64,000 nucleotides of DNA, taken from NCBI GenBank assembly GCA_018340375.1, contig JAFFJZ010000010.1, positions 5,952,001 to 6,016,000 on the forward strand, written 5' to 3'. Source of the stretch: Gonatopus flavifemur (taxonomy: Eukaryota > Arthropoda > Insecta > Hymenoptera > Dryinidae). Position 1 is the stretch's first letter, and every line of letters begins with the position of its first letter. The translations under genes and the position numbers were made by a program. Shown here piece by piece: positions 45,356 to 58,630 of this stretch. The notes beneath the pieces are model-generated. The model was not told the DNA's origin. It was given only the letters and a program-made list of their open reading frames with translations, and did not search any database.

Positions 45356-46634
45356 GTATTTCGGTTAATGATGTCCATTTCGGTAAGGGACGATATTACT
45401 GATACGTTTGTTGGTACAAACAAATGACATCTATGTCGTTTTGAAGGTTAGAAATACGTCATCAAAAGCCAATTCGTCCTGAATTGTCAGTGTGCAAAAA
45501 ACATAGTTTTTATAGCTTTGAGAATGTCGAATTACGTACCAGAGAAAGCCGTCTTGCGGGGAAGTTTAATAACCTTCTTTCATTTGAAGAAAACGGCTGC
45601 TGAAAGTTATCGATTGTTGATTGAAGCTTATGGTGAACATGTTATAACCCAAAAAACTTGTGAACGATGGTTTCAACGGTTTAAAACTGGTGACTTCGAT
45701 GTAAAAGACAAGGAGTGTCCAGGTCAGCCAAAAAAGTTTGAAGATGCAGATTTGCAAGCTTTATTGGATGAAGACTCTAGTCATACGTTGAAGCAATTGG
45801 CAAATGCATTCAATGTTGTCCAATGCACCGTTCTTGAATGGCTACATGCATTGGGAAAGATCCAGAAGGCAGGGAAATGGGTTCCATATCAATTGAAAGA
45901 CAGAGACATTGAAAGACGGAAAACCATTTGTGGAATTCTGCTTGCCAGGCAGAAAAGAAAAGGTTTTTTGCATCTAGTCATCACCGGTGATGAAAAGTGG
46001 ATCTACTTTGATAACCCAAAGTGACAAAAATCATGGTTAGACCCAGGCCAGCCTTCAATATCACACTCAGTGCGCAATATACATGGAAGAAGGCTTTGCT
46101 TTGTATTTGGTGGGATAATAGGGGAGCTGTGTATTACGAACAGCTACAACCTGGTGAAACGATCACTGGCGATCGGTACCGGCAGCAATTAATAAAATTG
46201 AATAGAGATTTGAAAGAAAAACGACCAGAATACGCACAAAGACACGACAAAGTCGTTTTTCAACATGATAATGCTCGGCCGCATGTTGAGAAAAGTGTGA
46301 AAAACTATTTGGAAAACATAAGATCGGATGTCCTACCCCATCCGCTGTACTCACCGGACTTGGCCCTTTCGGACTACCCCCTATTTCGATCGATGCAGCA
46401 CGGACTTTCAGAACAACATTTCCATTCTTACGAAGAAGAGAACATTTGGCTCGATTAATGGTTGGCCTCAAGAAATGAACAATTCTTTTGGCAAGGAATC
46501 CATGCTTTGCCAGAAAGATGGGAGAAAGTTATAGCAAACGATGACCAATACTTTGATTATTGAGATAATTCATATTGTTACGTAAATAAACGCCCGAATT
46601 CTGCAAAAAAATCGACATTATTAACCGAAACACC
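45356..46634 (+). mobile_element. mariner transposon, best-preserved copy, TSD TA
   Basis: The TIRs are GGTATTTCGGTTAATGATGT (45356) and GGTGTTTCGGTTAATAATGT (from 46634), two mismatches in 20. TA at 45354-45355 is repeated at 46635-46636. The length of 1,279 bp is normal for mariner. The ends differ from those of 11038-12850, so this is another lineage. It carries a nearly full transposase gene with three lesions. Confidence 0.93.
45524..46563 (+). pseudogene. mariner transposase, nearly intact pseudogene
   Basis: The start MSNYVPEKAV at 45524 is the usual mariner start type. In order: TAAESYRLLIEAYGEHV, an N-terminal helix-turn-helix ending RWFQRFKTGDF, KKFEDADLQALLDED, the second HTH up to LHALGKIQKAGK, the linker WVPYQL, then the catalytic domain. 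First Asp is at 45989-45991 (TGDEKW), second at 46267-46269 (HDNARPH), third at 46372-46374 (SPDLALSDYPLF), exactly 34 residues between the last two, as in mariner D,D34D. Lesions: TGA at 46022-46024 where an Arg codon is expected (possible CGA to TGA change), a 1-nt frameshift near 46,085-46,092, and TAA at 46456-46458. After it the frame continues to FFWQGIHALPERWEKV and ends TGA at 46561-46563, about the family's usual 345 residues. Catalytic residues remain, so inactivation is relatively recent. Confidence 0.95.
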
Positions 46635-46768
46635 TATTATAAAACTCGTTCTTCTTCCTAAGCCCTTCTGGACGTGCTTGACGAGCGTTTTCACAGACTT
46701 GAAGCTGTATCGAGTTCCGATGTAGACTCAAGAGTGCTCGAGCGCACAGTTGAGGCGGAGCACTTTAA

Positions 46769-46971
46769 GGGGATACCAGCGGCGTGGCACCAGCCAAATC
46801 TTGTCTGACAAATTGTGCAAAAATTAAGCAATGTAAAGAAAATATCGCTCTGTAAAGACCTTCTTCAATCAATAAAGATGGTCTGTACGGAGCGATATTT
46901 TAAGTAGATTGCTTAATTTTTGCATAATTTATCAGAAGAGATTTGGCTAGTGTCACGCCGCTGGTATCACC
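46769..46971. mobile_element. TTAA-type MITE
   Basis: The ends are GGGGATACCAGCGGCGTGGC (46769) and GGTGATACCAGCGGCGTGAC (from 46971), with inverted arms of about 90 bp and a short loop. TTAA at 46765-46768 faces TTGA at 46972-46975, a TTAA target with one change. 203 bp, non-coding. Confidence 0.8.
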
Positions 46972-46975
46972 TTGA

Positions 46976-47350
46976 GGAGTTATAAATCAAAGAATTATGC
47001 GAATTTGATTCTGAAAATTTACATGCATGTTTCCGAAATGTTATTCTCACTATTTATGTTGAAAAAATCGATTTTTGAAGAATTCCACATGTATCATCCT
47101 CCTTTATCAATGCATTAGAATCAGATAGAGTGAATTCCAGTGAACCTATGTAATTTGGGCTGCCTGAATGAATACGGAAATCCCGATTAAATTAGGATAC
47201 CCAACCCGACCCGATAAAAGATAAAATCACTTGACCCGATAAAAATTATTACCCGCACACGCTTGGAAAATATCCTGGCAGGAGCTCTTGAATTCTACAT
47301 CATTCGTCCATCCTGTCCAAAAAAAAAGAAAAAAAACAGTGTGAAATCGC
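46976..47350. other. No recognised gene
   Basis: AT-rich DNA with CCCGAC/CCCGATAAA words near 47,200 and no recognised boundary. Confidence 0.35.
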
Positions 47351-47351
47351 A

Positions 47352-47542
47352 TCCACATAGCGCAATAATGTACCACTCGGACATTTATGGAATGTTCAAA
47401 CAGCGAGAGTGAAGTTTTCCATGTGGAAGTTTAAACCACGCCAGTATTGGCCCAGATTCTTCAAGTCAGAGCCAGTACTGGCCCGGTTTAAATTTCCACA
47501 TGGGAAACCTTAACGTCCAAGAGACACATTTTGCTGTTAAAA
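47352..47542. mobile_element. Diverged relative of the 39973 MITE
   Basis: The ends TCCACATAGCGCAATAATG (47352) and TTTTAACAGCAAAATGTG (from 47542) fit the class terminus from position 7. Both sides align with the 39973-40081 element (GTGTCTCT.GGACGTT; ACATTTATGGAATGTT). The flanks CA and CT differ by one base. The middle holds an inverted CCACGCCAGTATTGGCCC theme. Confidence 0.5.
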
Positions 47543-49298
47543 CTGTGTTTTGCGGCAGATTTTTGTACTTTCCTGCATGCCATCATCATCTCCCAAAATT
47601 CTATTTCTAATTTCAAGTTCCAAACGTATCTGTAGGATTCAACTCCAATAAATCAGATGACATTTCCAAGAATCTTGAAGAATAATGAAATTGAAGAACC
47701 CCAATATTCCATTTAATGCGAGAAGACCAGAAAACATGAGTATCTAGTTTGGCAAGGTCCTTGAACTCATCTAAATTACTTACAATTCGCTACACAAGAA
47801 GTCCTATTAATGAATTCAGAGATATAAAGATTCTGGAATTCGTAATACCAGATGATTTTTGCTGACAGTACAAACATTGAATCGAACATCACAATTTAAT
47901 CTTAGGAGCCTACGGGGAACTCAAACCAATTTTCAAACATAAAAAAAAGAATCGTGCAGATCCAGAAACTATACAAGAATACTAATGTTCGTTACTCGAC
48001 TTTATTGCCTAACTGACAATACATAAAAAGAAGAATACTAATAATAGTGAACGTAATGTTGAAGATAATGGTGACGATAATACTGAAAAAACCGATGGGT
48101 AGAAGTGTAAGTGGGATTTTACCAGGAAGTCGGAACAAGTTTGAAAGGGAAGGTCGAAAAGGATAAAAGCTGATCAATATCATTATCAAGTGCTAAAAAC
48201 AATTAAAATGTAAAACGATTTTGCTTGTTATCTTTGATTTTGGTTTCCAATTCAGTTCTCTCAAATACAAGATTCAAAGCACCAATTAAATCCATCCCTT
48301 TTACCACGAGGACAAGTATCAGAGTGTAAGTAATTTCAAGATTTCAGGGTTACGATGAATATTGTGAGAATTCTCAGATTCATTTCAAAATCACAAAATT
48401 CACATCTGGTAGTCTTCTCCATGTATCCAACGATAATCAATGATTTTGAATTAAACAAGTACTATAAAGTACAAAGACCTTGGAGAAAAAGTTTGACAGT
48501 TTCTACGATAAGTATGTATGAATTTAGAATGTGCTTAGAATGTGCTTACGATGTTCTTATCTGATCCAGGAATAAATTATGCATACATACTAAATTTATG
48601 TAATTTGTATCATCCGTCACCCTATTTTGCATGCTAATTGAGGTCGATTGCGATACCACATTCACTTGTTTTTTTTTCTATAGATAATTTTCACGTGTCT
48701 CCGAAAGAAGGATATTTCGCTCTGATTCCGGGGCAAAATTAATGGACACAAAGAAACAAACAGTACCATCTAATCCACATACTAATTTATGAATCTACGA
48801 ATACCAATCGAATAGCAATATTCTATTAAGCAATGAATGAATTTCATTTTAAATAGTAATAGTAAATTTTATTATTTACAATTGACTTGGCATTGCTATG
48901 GATGGAAGGACACAAAGCATTATTCAAATTTATTCAAATGGATGCTCACTGATCGAAGAACTGGTTATACTCGCCAACTCCGTTTGAATAGACCTTTGCA
49001 AACAGGGCACTTTGTGATCGGCATTGGAGGTTGAAAGAGGAACGGAGATAATAACAAGAGGATTGTTTGCATTCGTACGTGCTTGGAGGATGATCTGTCA
49101 CACATATTTATTGCAACATGTTTGGTTGTGAAACAGAAAAGAATGCGCATCATGAGGATCATCCGTGCTTGCGAAAAACTTGAGAATAAACATTATTCTA
49201 GATCGCGTAAATCGTTTGAGATAACAACCTGAGATACGTTTGGAGGATTTTTTGTACCGAGAGAAACAGAGAGAGAGAGAGACAGGTCATCGAAGGAG
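47543..49298. other. No recognised gene
   Basis: AT-rich DNA, with a GA microsatellite at about 49,260-49,288. No motif recognised. Confidence 0.4.
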
Positions 49299-49772
49299 TT
49301 GAGATTGAAGGATTTAATAGAGAGCCCTAAATCGATAAAAATGAATAATAACGTTCGTACCTATGGCATGCTTGATCACCGGGATGAAAGAAAAAAAGTG
49401 ATTTCCTACCACGATGGGTCACATAATACACCCAAACATCATATACACACGGAAGATCGCACAAACTTATACAGGTATCCACGGCGTGCAATCTCGCGCG
49501 ATAGGCTCCACCGCTGTCGGCTGAGTTTGACGTTAATTGGCTGTAATTACGGGGCGAACCGCTTAATTAGGTGGACCGGGGCGGTGAAGGCGCCAATTCC
49601 GAAATTTATCGATGCAGCGAGTAAGCGAATAAGCGAGCAAGCAAGTGAATCAGCGAGCCAAGTCGCTGCTGCCGTTGTTGCTGCTGTGGCTGCTGCGGTT
49701 GCCGCCACCGCGTCGGCGATCGCTGAGAGATCAGCGAAGGCGTCAGGAATAAAACAGGAAGAAAACGATTGA
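49299..49772 (+). other. 157-codon open frame with alanine-rich end, function unknown
   Basis: An open frame with a C-terminal stretch rich in Ala, Ser and Glu (…QVAAAVVAAVAAAVAATASA…), encoded by GCT/GCC repeats that could come from microsatellite expansion. No domain is recognised and no signal peptide is apparent. The DNA beneath it holds three homeodomain-type sites (TAATTG, TAATTAC, TAATTAG at 49,533-49,570) in a CpG-rich context, so this may be regulatory DNA or a 5' exon rather than a coding gene. Confidence 0.2.
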
Positions 49773-52700
49773 AGGAACGATGAAGTAAAGGAGAAAACTG
49801 TAGAACGAATCTCCCATCCTCGTTCCTCTACCTCATCGGTTCTCCAGCCGATCCAACCTTTGTTATCGTATTTTAAAATCTCTTTCTTTCCCTTTTTTTC
49901 TTCTCTTTTCTGTTTGCGTGCTATAGAGACACTGCATGTGCTAATCGCATGCGCTGCTGTTATCGCGGTTGCTAATTAAGCGACGCTACCGCTAGAGAGC
50001 GCAACGTTATGCACCGGAGCTACCCACGAGTCCCCGCGATCCAGAAGATTTTTGCGAAACGATCGAGATTTTTTCCAAGACCTTCCTTGTGTTGTTTATC
50101 AGCCGACTGAAATCGAGGTTCGATCGCGTGAAGAGAAATGTATAAAGATACGAGAATTTTTCTTTCTAAATCCCCTGCCGACCGGCACCCACGTATACAT
50201 TATTACAATCTGTTATCATATCCATCCAATCCAATATAAATATGAAATTAAGTTTATTAACCTTAAAAAGGCAATCGATAACGGATATCGGATATCGAAA
50301 TTATTCCGGTCCAGAACGAATGGAAAGTTACTTTATGCGTGATGATCCGCACACTTGACTCTCGAGAAAACACGCTGTTGGCTTCTTCCCACGCGAAAAC
50401 GGTGAACATTAATTGAAATGTCATTTCTTCGACGACATTCTCACCTAGTGCGCTCTTGCCTTTCGTAGCCGGCGTGTTACAGTGAAGACACAACAACGAC
50501 TAGAGGATGGTAAGCAACCGGCGCGCCAAGAGTGAAACTACCACTTCCTGGTACGCCTTATTAAACTGAAAATTAACATAGCAGACGATATGGTCCAAAG
50601 GTGGTTCACGAGCACGCGCGCAAGCTAGGCCACGAGATCCTCGAAACCTCGTCTTCTCGCCAACCGTGCAGCGGTGTAAGTACATATATACTACACAACA
50701 CAGTAACGAGTATTAAGCTATAGGAAGGATCGTGCATCGCCAGGGGGAAATTTATCACCATAGAAGCAATTAATGGGATTTTTCTTGCCGAGTTCGCGGC
50801 CTCACGGCTCACGAGCTTGGTCCCTGCTTGCTTCATGCATCGTGGTCACGTCACGTGCACGCGCGCTTTCAAAGACCTCATGGCAGTGCGCATATATATA
50901 TATATACACACATATACACTCACACGTACAAAGTAACATCGTTCAGTTTCATCCTTGTGAAACATTCGATGTGGTCTTTTTCTCTCGTTCACTCAAATTC
51001 ACAGGACTAGTCGATTTGAATAATTAATTGAATCGGATTTCACAATGTTTCATCGGTTATGTATCTTTGTATCTAAATTTTATTCACTACACGGTGTTAA
51101 TTTATGACATTTGACATTTGTACCAACTTTTGTTTTGTACCCGTTTGATACATATCGTTGACAATCCCAATCCCAGTTCAAACTGAAAACAAACACAACT
51201 TTGTTTGTTTGTTTGTTCGTTGGCTGGCAGGAATAGAAATATCATTTGGAAGCCGGGGACCGCACACGAACGCGTGAGGATCTCAGTTGGGCACGTGCGT
51301 CTCTTTCAGGGTTGTTTGAAGAGTTCGTGTCTAGTTCGGTATCGTTGGGACCGTATTACACGGCAAAACCTGTGGTTATCTTTTCTCTGAAAAGAAGCGC
51401 AGGAGGCAAGTTGAACTTGCACTTGAACACCATAAGATGGTACACGGCGAGAAGGGTCTTCTTGGTATTAATTTAATAATCTTACAGTGAATTACGAGCA
51501 AGCAGCGCCTTCACGTTGCTTACGTACACTCTTACATCGGTCTTTTCGCATTACGACTATTACCAGCTGTTAGCTGTTTCCTTCGCTGCCTCCCATCCAT
51601 CTCCCGTTTACTGTACACATACTGTATATTCGTTCGCGGTTGACTGCGTTCGAGAACTCAAAAAGTTCACTCCCATACGAAGTGTTGTTGGTGGTGCGGA
51701 ATACCCTACCACCGTACCGTCGGTACTCTTGTGTAGTGATATATTGCCTTCCAACGCTTAGAGACGTTCTCAAGAGGGTTAGACTCAAGATTGTTATCAT
51801 CAGCGCGTAACAATAAATGAGGGTGATAATCCAAGAAGGATGCACAGGTAACGCTCGAGCTTATTGATATATTTCTATATTTCGTTCCAAATGTGGTATT
51901 AAATTATTTTCCCAAAGGAGAAGAAAAATCTTGATATTCACAAATCAAACTCATGCCACCTGAATCGCAACCGGTAATTAATTTGCGTACATACGAGGAT
52001 TTTTCCTCCGCATCGTATCGGAACTGTACATGCGCGCTCCTGTCATGATGACTCTCACCCGCTCATGACCTTATATGGTCGGTGTACAAGCAAGTAAATA
52101 CGCTACTACTGTTACGCTTATGGATGGAAGTAGGGAGAGCGGCACGTTGTATGTGTATCTACCTGCAAACTTGTAGCTAAATACAGCGGAATACGTCGAA
52201 ATACACATTATACTTCTCGTAATATCATCCCGCCTGGTATCCATGGATAGCATATAAGGATTACGAGGAGCGCGAATGCCGTTCGTTTTATCTGTTCGTA
52301 CGTATGGCTTTCACTTTCATTGTCGATGAGATGAAAGAAAAAAAAAGCACCACGTAAAGGGGAAGACGACACTGCACTCGCCAACTTTCCAGCACATGTC
52401 GAGTATGTGCTCGAGTACATCTAGCGTAACCTATCGCCTCTTTCAAACTTCGATACGTCGAAGAACTAATTTATCGTTCTCTACTGAATCCCCGCCGAGT
52501 TTCTTTGTGTCGTGTCGCGTTTTGTCGATTGCACTTTCGCGAATCGCTTGATCTCCCTACCTGTGTATCGTCGGCTGTATACTCGCATCAAGATGAGCTC
52601 GAAAATGGATCTACAACGTGTATCTATGGTATTTAGAAGTAAAATTCAGAAAAGTACTTGGCGTTCGTTGAGAAACTTCTGATAAAACTATATCTCGTGA

Positions 52701-53316
52701 CTCGATCCGGAGATTACTCGCGAGGAATAGCTCATTTGTTTATCTCTGATGCGGGAAATTTGTATTTTTGCATGAGAGTCGATTCATGTCTCTGTGCTGA
52801 ACAAATACAGTCTTTAAAGCAACAAGGGTGCAATGATTCGAGTTCTTTTCATCACTTTGTCACACTCACTTTTTTATGCGAGTCCAAATATGTTTGCTCG
52901 TCTATCTTTTCAATCAGAATTCAATTTTTCGCATTATCGGGAATACTGGTTTCGTTAAATACCCTCGGAAGTGGGAAGACATTTCTCTGTATATGCTAAT
53001 TCGATCTTTAAAATTCTTGTCCAAGGATTTCTAGGTTGGGGAACAAATTGTCTATATAATTTTCTTCAAATCGCATTACAGGCAATGATGATTTTACAGA
53101 ACCATCATTCACGAGAGGATTATTCGTGTTGAATTTTCAAAAGTTATTCCATAAAATTGTGTACTTCAGAAAAACCCGTTAAGAATCTGTTTCGTGTGTG
53201 TGTGTATGTTTTTTTTTGTCTTTTTTGTAATAATCTTCTTCAGACTCGTACTGCCCCCGCATTTCTTGCAATTTCGAATCGCAACAGTTGGATTCCATCG
53301 GTGGTCGTCGATCGCT
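49773..53316. other. CpG-richer DNA, no recognised gene
   Basis: Many short open frames on both strands but no recognised motif. TA/CA repeats occur at about 50,890-50,930 and GTTT repeats near 51,203-51,217. The composition suggests conserved non-coding, intronic or promoter DNA. Confidence 0.35.
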
Positions 53317-53321
53317 CATCA

Positions 53322-53352
<31 letters not shown>

Positions 53353-53360
53353 GATCATCA
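53317..53360. repeat. (CAT)n microsatellite
   Basis: A run of CAT/ATC triplets with few interruptions. The His- or Met-rich open frames across it follow from the repeat. Confidence 0.9.
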
Positions 53361-53469
53361 TCCTGCTTTGACGCCTTCGACTCAGACGAATTCCTCATGC
53401 AAATAACTTGGCCTGGCGACATCAAGCGATTATGCAAATTGCGTTCGGTGTGGCAGTATGATCGGCCAC

Positions 53470-53498
53470 CGACCAACCAACCAACCAACCAACTAACT
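53470..53498. repeat. (ACCA)n microsatellite
   Basis: Four to five ACCA/CCAA units followed by AACTAACT variants. Confidence 0.8.
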
Positions 53499-56455
53499 AT
53501 ACGGTTTATTCATTCTTCCGAATCACAGTCCACCTTCATTTGTAGGTCGATTCCACTCACGATAGGTTACGCGTTATATGCACAGAAAATGCATTGGTCT
53601 TGGGGCTGTTGCGAAAGCTCGAGTCAACAATCCCGTCATTGTATGCGATACCCTATAGTACCCTGTTGTGAAAACACTCGAGATGGCTTCGAAAATGAGA
53701 TCAGATCGTCGCAGATATGAGATATATGCGAATCCGCGTGAGCTGAATTTTATTCAAATTGAGAAGAGGATTACAAATGACACGCACAAGTTTCCATCTT
53801 CGACACTCGATCTTCATCCTGGTGGATAATTTTGTTTTTTGTAGAACGGTGAAATTCAAAACGAAGATAAGGTTGCAAGTTGACCATGCATGATTGAATA
53901 ATACGTGGAATTCAGTATTTCTCGTTGTATAACACTTTTAATCGAGACCATTAAAACGTCTTGAAGACTTTAATGTACGTCTTACTTTGCAGCGGCGCAT
54001 CACTTAACCCCATTTCCTTCAATCTTTTCGTTGGTTATTATCGCAAGACCCATCATTGAGACTTTCGATACTTTCATGTTACGTAAGTGGTCGAATTCTG
54101 CTTTCCTTTTTTCGTCGAGCTTCTTCCCCCTAAGGCGATCTCTATCCTACTTCACCTCCTCGGTATCCCTTCATGTAATATTAATATACTGCTCTGACGA
54201 TCTTGATCTCACGTGTCTTATTTCTCCGAAAATGGCGATGTTGTCGTGTTTCGGATAATGAGAAAAAAATTAATTAATCTCATTCACGGCCGTGTAAGCG
54301 TATTTCGCTGGTACTCACGTTGGTGAGCTGGGTATCTATCTCGGAGGGTAATTTCCAATTTGTCGCAGCTGCAACAGAGAGAATACAGAAAAAAATATTC
54401 TATGGAGAGTGGGAGGCAACGACGATAGCGCAACCGCAGCGACGTAGGATGGGACGTGGTGATGGATTTCAAGGGACCGATCGACCAACGTTCTTGGCGA
54501 AAGTACTTTTTTTTCTCGAATATGACCGGTCCTCCTTCGGTCGATCTTCACGCCCCAGGTGTTGAATTCTTCTCTTGACCGAATTATCATGGATATCATA
54601 TCGCAAGCAATAATTCATGTCCTCGTGCGTGGAGAATTGTATACGTCGATTCAGTTCGTACCGTATAAACTGAATCCTGATGTTTCGTTATGACGATAAT
54701 TGGACTATGAAAATAAAATAATGAGCTATTAGCACTCTACAACGAGCTGAATATAATTCAATCAATGAGATAAATACGATGATCAATCATTCTGTCGAAT
54801 AAATAGCTGGCTCTTTTGAAAATAAGACATCACTCGATCTTGCGGGTTTTCTAACCTCGTACACGTTTTTCTTTTTTATTTCCACTGATTTTCCTACGCC
54901 ATTATTTCACTATTTTCTCATGTACAGAGCTGTAGCTTATATCAGATACGTATTTCTAATGCCTCAGCGACAATACGGTACATTGGCTTCTGTGCTATTC
55001 TATTTCTGTTAGGATCATGCATTGATATCGTACATTGATCGATCAATATATACTTATCTTACCCGTGTGGATAGAGAGGTCTAACGTAACGACCATATTG
55101 TACCGATGGTATCGTATGTATCGCGAGCGTGAGACGAAACATACACGCAGAGAGCTGACTCGCAAGGAAGATATTCCCATTCCGTTCGTGGTTTACTCTA
55201 GTAAGAAAGCAGAACGAAGGAGCTTGTGGCGGTGGCGAAGAGGACGTCTCGGATGGAAATTACGAGGACGAGTCGTCATAAAGTGAAGGCGCCTGCTAAA
55301 GATCCTAGACTCTAACATTCTTAAGCGCTCCTTTTCATGTGCATAAAATCAAAACGTAGGAGTGTCGTAGTCCGATCGACGACTCCTGATACACAATAGT
55401 CTGGAATTTTGTCAAATTTCTTTCCAAATATTGTTAAACGATTGAACATCTCAAAACAACACTTTTAGTTTTTCAATGAGAAACATTTGAGAAAAATCAA
55501 TTTGTTTACTATTCTCCTACTCAACATATTGATTTTCCACAACCATTGTCTTGAATATATTGACAATCTTGGCAATTTTACTCGTCCGCGAACACGATCT
55601 TCCCATCTCATGGCAGATCGGAAGACCATTGAAAGTTTATATTGCAAGCAAATCCATGGTCACGCTAGAGTATCTTAGAATACGAATGTAATTCTCACGT
55701 ATTTGCACTGATTTAATGGAGACTACAGGAATTCTCAGCATATACCATTCTCGCATACATACGAGCTGAGTATATGTAGATTATGTATAATCTGCACTCG
55801 TAAATGTGGTTCACGTACACACAGGGGTATACGATCGCATTGTGAGCGGTATGTTCTGTGATATACGATGTACAACCTTCATTAATGAGTCATCGAGCTC
55901 AAGATTCAAGAGTTGAGTCAACTAAGCGGTGCACCGCGGTGCACCGAGGTGCTAGCAAAACAAGGAACTATTTAAACTATTGGCACGTTATACCTTCTCT
56001 TTCGTACACAGAAAAATAACGGGTGAAAGAATCATAATATTATGAGAGAAGGGATTTCGAATATTAACCGAATGAAGTGGGTATCTAGGGATACCCAATG
56101 TACCTCAGTTTCGAGTATGCGAGAGAGGTATTACGAAATTGAACGAAGAAAGCAGAAGATAATCTTCGATCTTCTTCACAAAGGCATTCAATCGAGGAAA
56201 CCGGATCGAGATCTCACTGCACTGGTCCACCAACCTCCTGGAATAACTTTCCCCATAACGATAATACATATACGTATATTCGAGCGAGCATACACACTTG
56301 GGTACAAATATATAGATATACAGACTCACACTTTTCATACAAGCCGGTCCTTAATTATTGTCTCCCCCCGAATCCTTTACGCTTTGTCCTCCTTCCCCCT
56401 TCGCTTCCCGTCGTCGATTCACCTAACTCTTCTTCTCCCATATCCTGGGTCGGTT
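53499..56455. other. No recognised gene
   Basis: CpG-moderate DNA with no recognised motif. At 55,927-55,946 the self-complementary word CGGTGCACCG occurs twice in tandem. Confidence 0.35.
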
Positions 56456-56520
56456 TATCTTCTTCTTCTTCTCCTTCTTCTGCTTCTTCTCCTTCTTCCT
56501 CCTCCTTCTCTTCGCTCAGC
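56456..56520 (+). repeat. Polypyrimidine CTT microsatellite
   Basis: TTC/CTT triplets with few interruptions, the opposite orientation to the GAA tracts elsewhere. It supplies the Leu-run of a 177-codon open frame (56042-56575) that is therefore not credible as a gene. Confidence 0.85.
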
Positions 56521-58596
56521 GTCCTCAGTTTGCCCCAGTGTGTGCCTGCTGTGCCGGTGGGACATTAAGGAATAGTTGTTCACCAGTGTATTATTATATG
56601 GCGCTTTAAATGGTAGCAATAAATTACACACGCCCCATCCTCCATAGACCGCATATCGCTTTTTAAACGTTTTCTCTCAAGGAGAAACTCTTCGTGACCG
56701 AGGCAAAGTCACTGTACTTGCGCCCTCATCCCTCTATTCTTTTGTATCTCATTTTTTGTTCTGTTTCCCTCCCAAATACAACATTCAACCATGTCTCGTC
56801 CCCTTTGATATCACGATAAAAATGATCACGATTATTCATCAAAATTGGACCTCAATCGAATAATTTTTTCAATATTCAACAACGTGACGTATGGGTCTTT
56901 GGATGTCGGTGCATCGCTGCTTTCGCCATAAATTTGCCAGGATTAAACGCAACAACAGAAGCAATACATGAACACGGCGGCAGCTTTGGACTAAGCGATC
57001 ACCTCATCACAGCTACAAAAATTGCCATGTAAAAACAGTCGAACGGCATGTGGAGGTTCTTGTTGTTCGGTTAAGAAATTTACCGAACCGCGTGTTTCGC
57101 ACATCAGCCCATCGATACCTAAGCGAGAGTTCAGTGCATCGATCTTGAAGATTGGCCTAAGAACAGAATAGGGGAAGGGATAATTAGAACGATCGGCACC
57201 ATTGGACTTGTTTTCGCACGCCTCACTATCGATCACGATTTTTGCGAGTTCGACCTACAGCACGATATGCCTTGCTCGTGATACCTCATCTTATGAGTTG
57301 AACTATAATCATGATTATTATCTTCTGAATGGAGTGTATTCAAAATAAATGTACAACGGTATTGCGTGCAGCTCTAACATTGGCTAGAATTTTGAATTCA
57401 TCAAATTGCATTGCGTTTATCATCGAAGGTGGAAAATTGAAATTATACACCCAGGTGCCAAGGAGATGATATAAATCAAGGAATGATGTAGAATTGAAAC
57501 TGAATAAACAAATCTTCCGTTCGAACAAAGAAAAAACAAATTACATTACGTGAGTTACTAGATCCAGAATTTTTCACGCAAAAAGTTCATTGGAGAACAT
57601 CAAACCGCGAGATTTCCACAGTTGGTTATTCCACTGAATACTACAAAGACTACTACGACGACGACGACGACCAGGACGAGAACCACAACAACAGCAACAA
57701 CAACTACAACACAACATCAGGAACAAGTGCAACAGCGACAAAAGGGATACCGCATTGATTCTTAAACGCACACGCGCATGTCAATGCTCAAACAATTAAA
57801 CCATGTTTGGCATCAACACCGACTCGTTTTATTCTCGTTTGTCTTCCCTAAGACCAGGTTTAAAGTATGAGTATATACAGAAGCGGTGTACTGATTTATT
57901 TCCGCGCGAGAACTAAACATGAGAGCGTAACACCAGAGTTGAGAGAGAGTGAAATAATTCCTTACGTACTATGTTATTTTATTCTGTTTTGAAAGATTTG
58001 TGCCTAGAACATCAGCATCGTAGGTATCAACGTTTTTTCGAGGTCTTCACGACGTGCAGCTGCAGCTAAACTGGAGCAGCTTTTTATCCGCTGAGTCTTG
58101 AGAGAAGAAGGAAGCCTTTTACGTATAAAAGATCGGTGACTCGCTGTTCTAGGATCTTCCGTGGAACAATTTTTCTTACATCTATCTCCATCTTCCCGCC
58201 GAGATTCCCGTTCGACTTCCCTGTATTATGGTCAGTAACGTGGCGAAGGAATATTCCCACCCGCGAGGATTCCAACAACAGAGAGTTTCACTTGACAGTG
58301 ATGAATATGACGGACTCTCAGATTGATTCATATCTAGAAACAACATTGCGAAAAAATTTCATTAAATTCTGGTGTTTATTTCCCCCCCCCCCCCCCCTCC
58401 ACGTGTATTCGTGAGAGAAGTGTTTCACGTTGGATGATTTGCAGAATAGGAAACCAACTGCAAAATTATGAAAATTCAATTAGAGGTTTCTAAATAGAAT
58501 TTCATACCACAGATTCTCTCGATAATTCAAATCAAATCGAAGTTTGACTAACTACGATAAGATATTCACGCTTGTTACGGGCAACAAAGTACAGGA
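56521..58596. other. No recognised gene; ACG/AAC and poly-C tracts
   Basis: Holds a GAC-triplet run at about 57,655-57,680, ACAACA repeats beside it, and a 15-base C run at 58,382-58,396. No recognised motif. Confidence 0.4.
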
Positions 58597-58630
58597 GGAA
58601 GAGAAGAAGCAGAAGAAGAAGAAGAAGAAA
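58597..58630 (+). repeat. GAA microsatellite
   Basis: AGAAG units on the plus strand, similar to those at 5.4, 19.8 and 30.95 kb. Confidence 0.85.

Noticed and set aside
52593..52680. Short ATG open frame starting MSSKMDLQRVSM
   Set aside because: Only 29 codons; a possible splice site after it is weak and no family is recognised.
56042..56575. 177-codon open frame
   Set aside because: Its leucine run comes from a CTT microsatellite and no domain is recognised; codon use looks random elsewhere.
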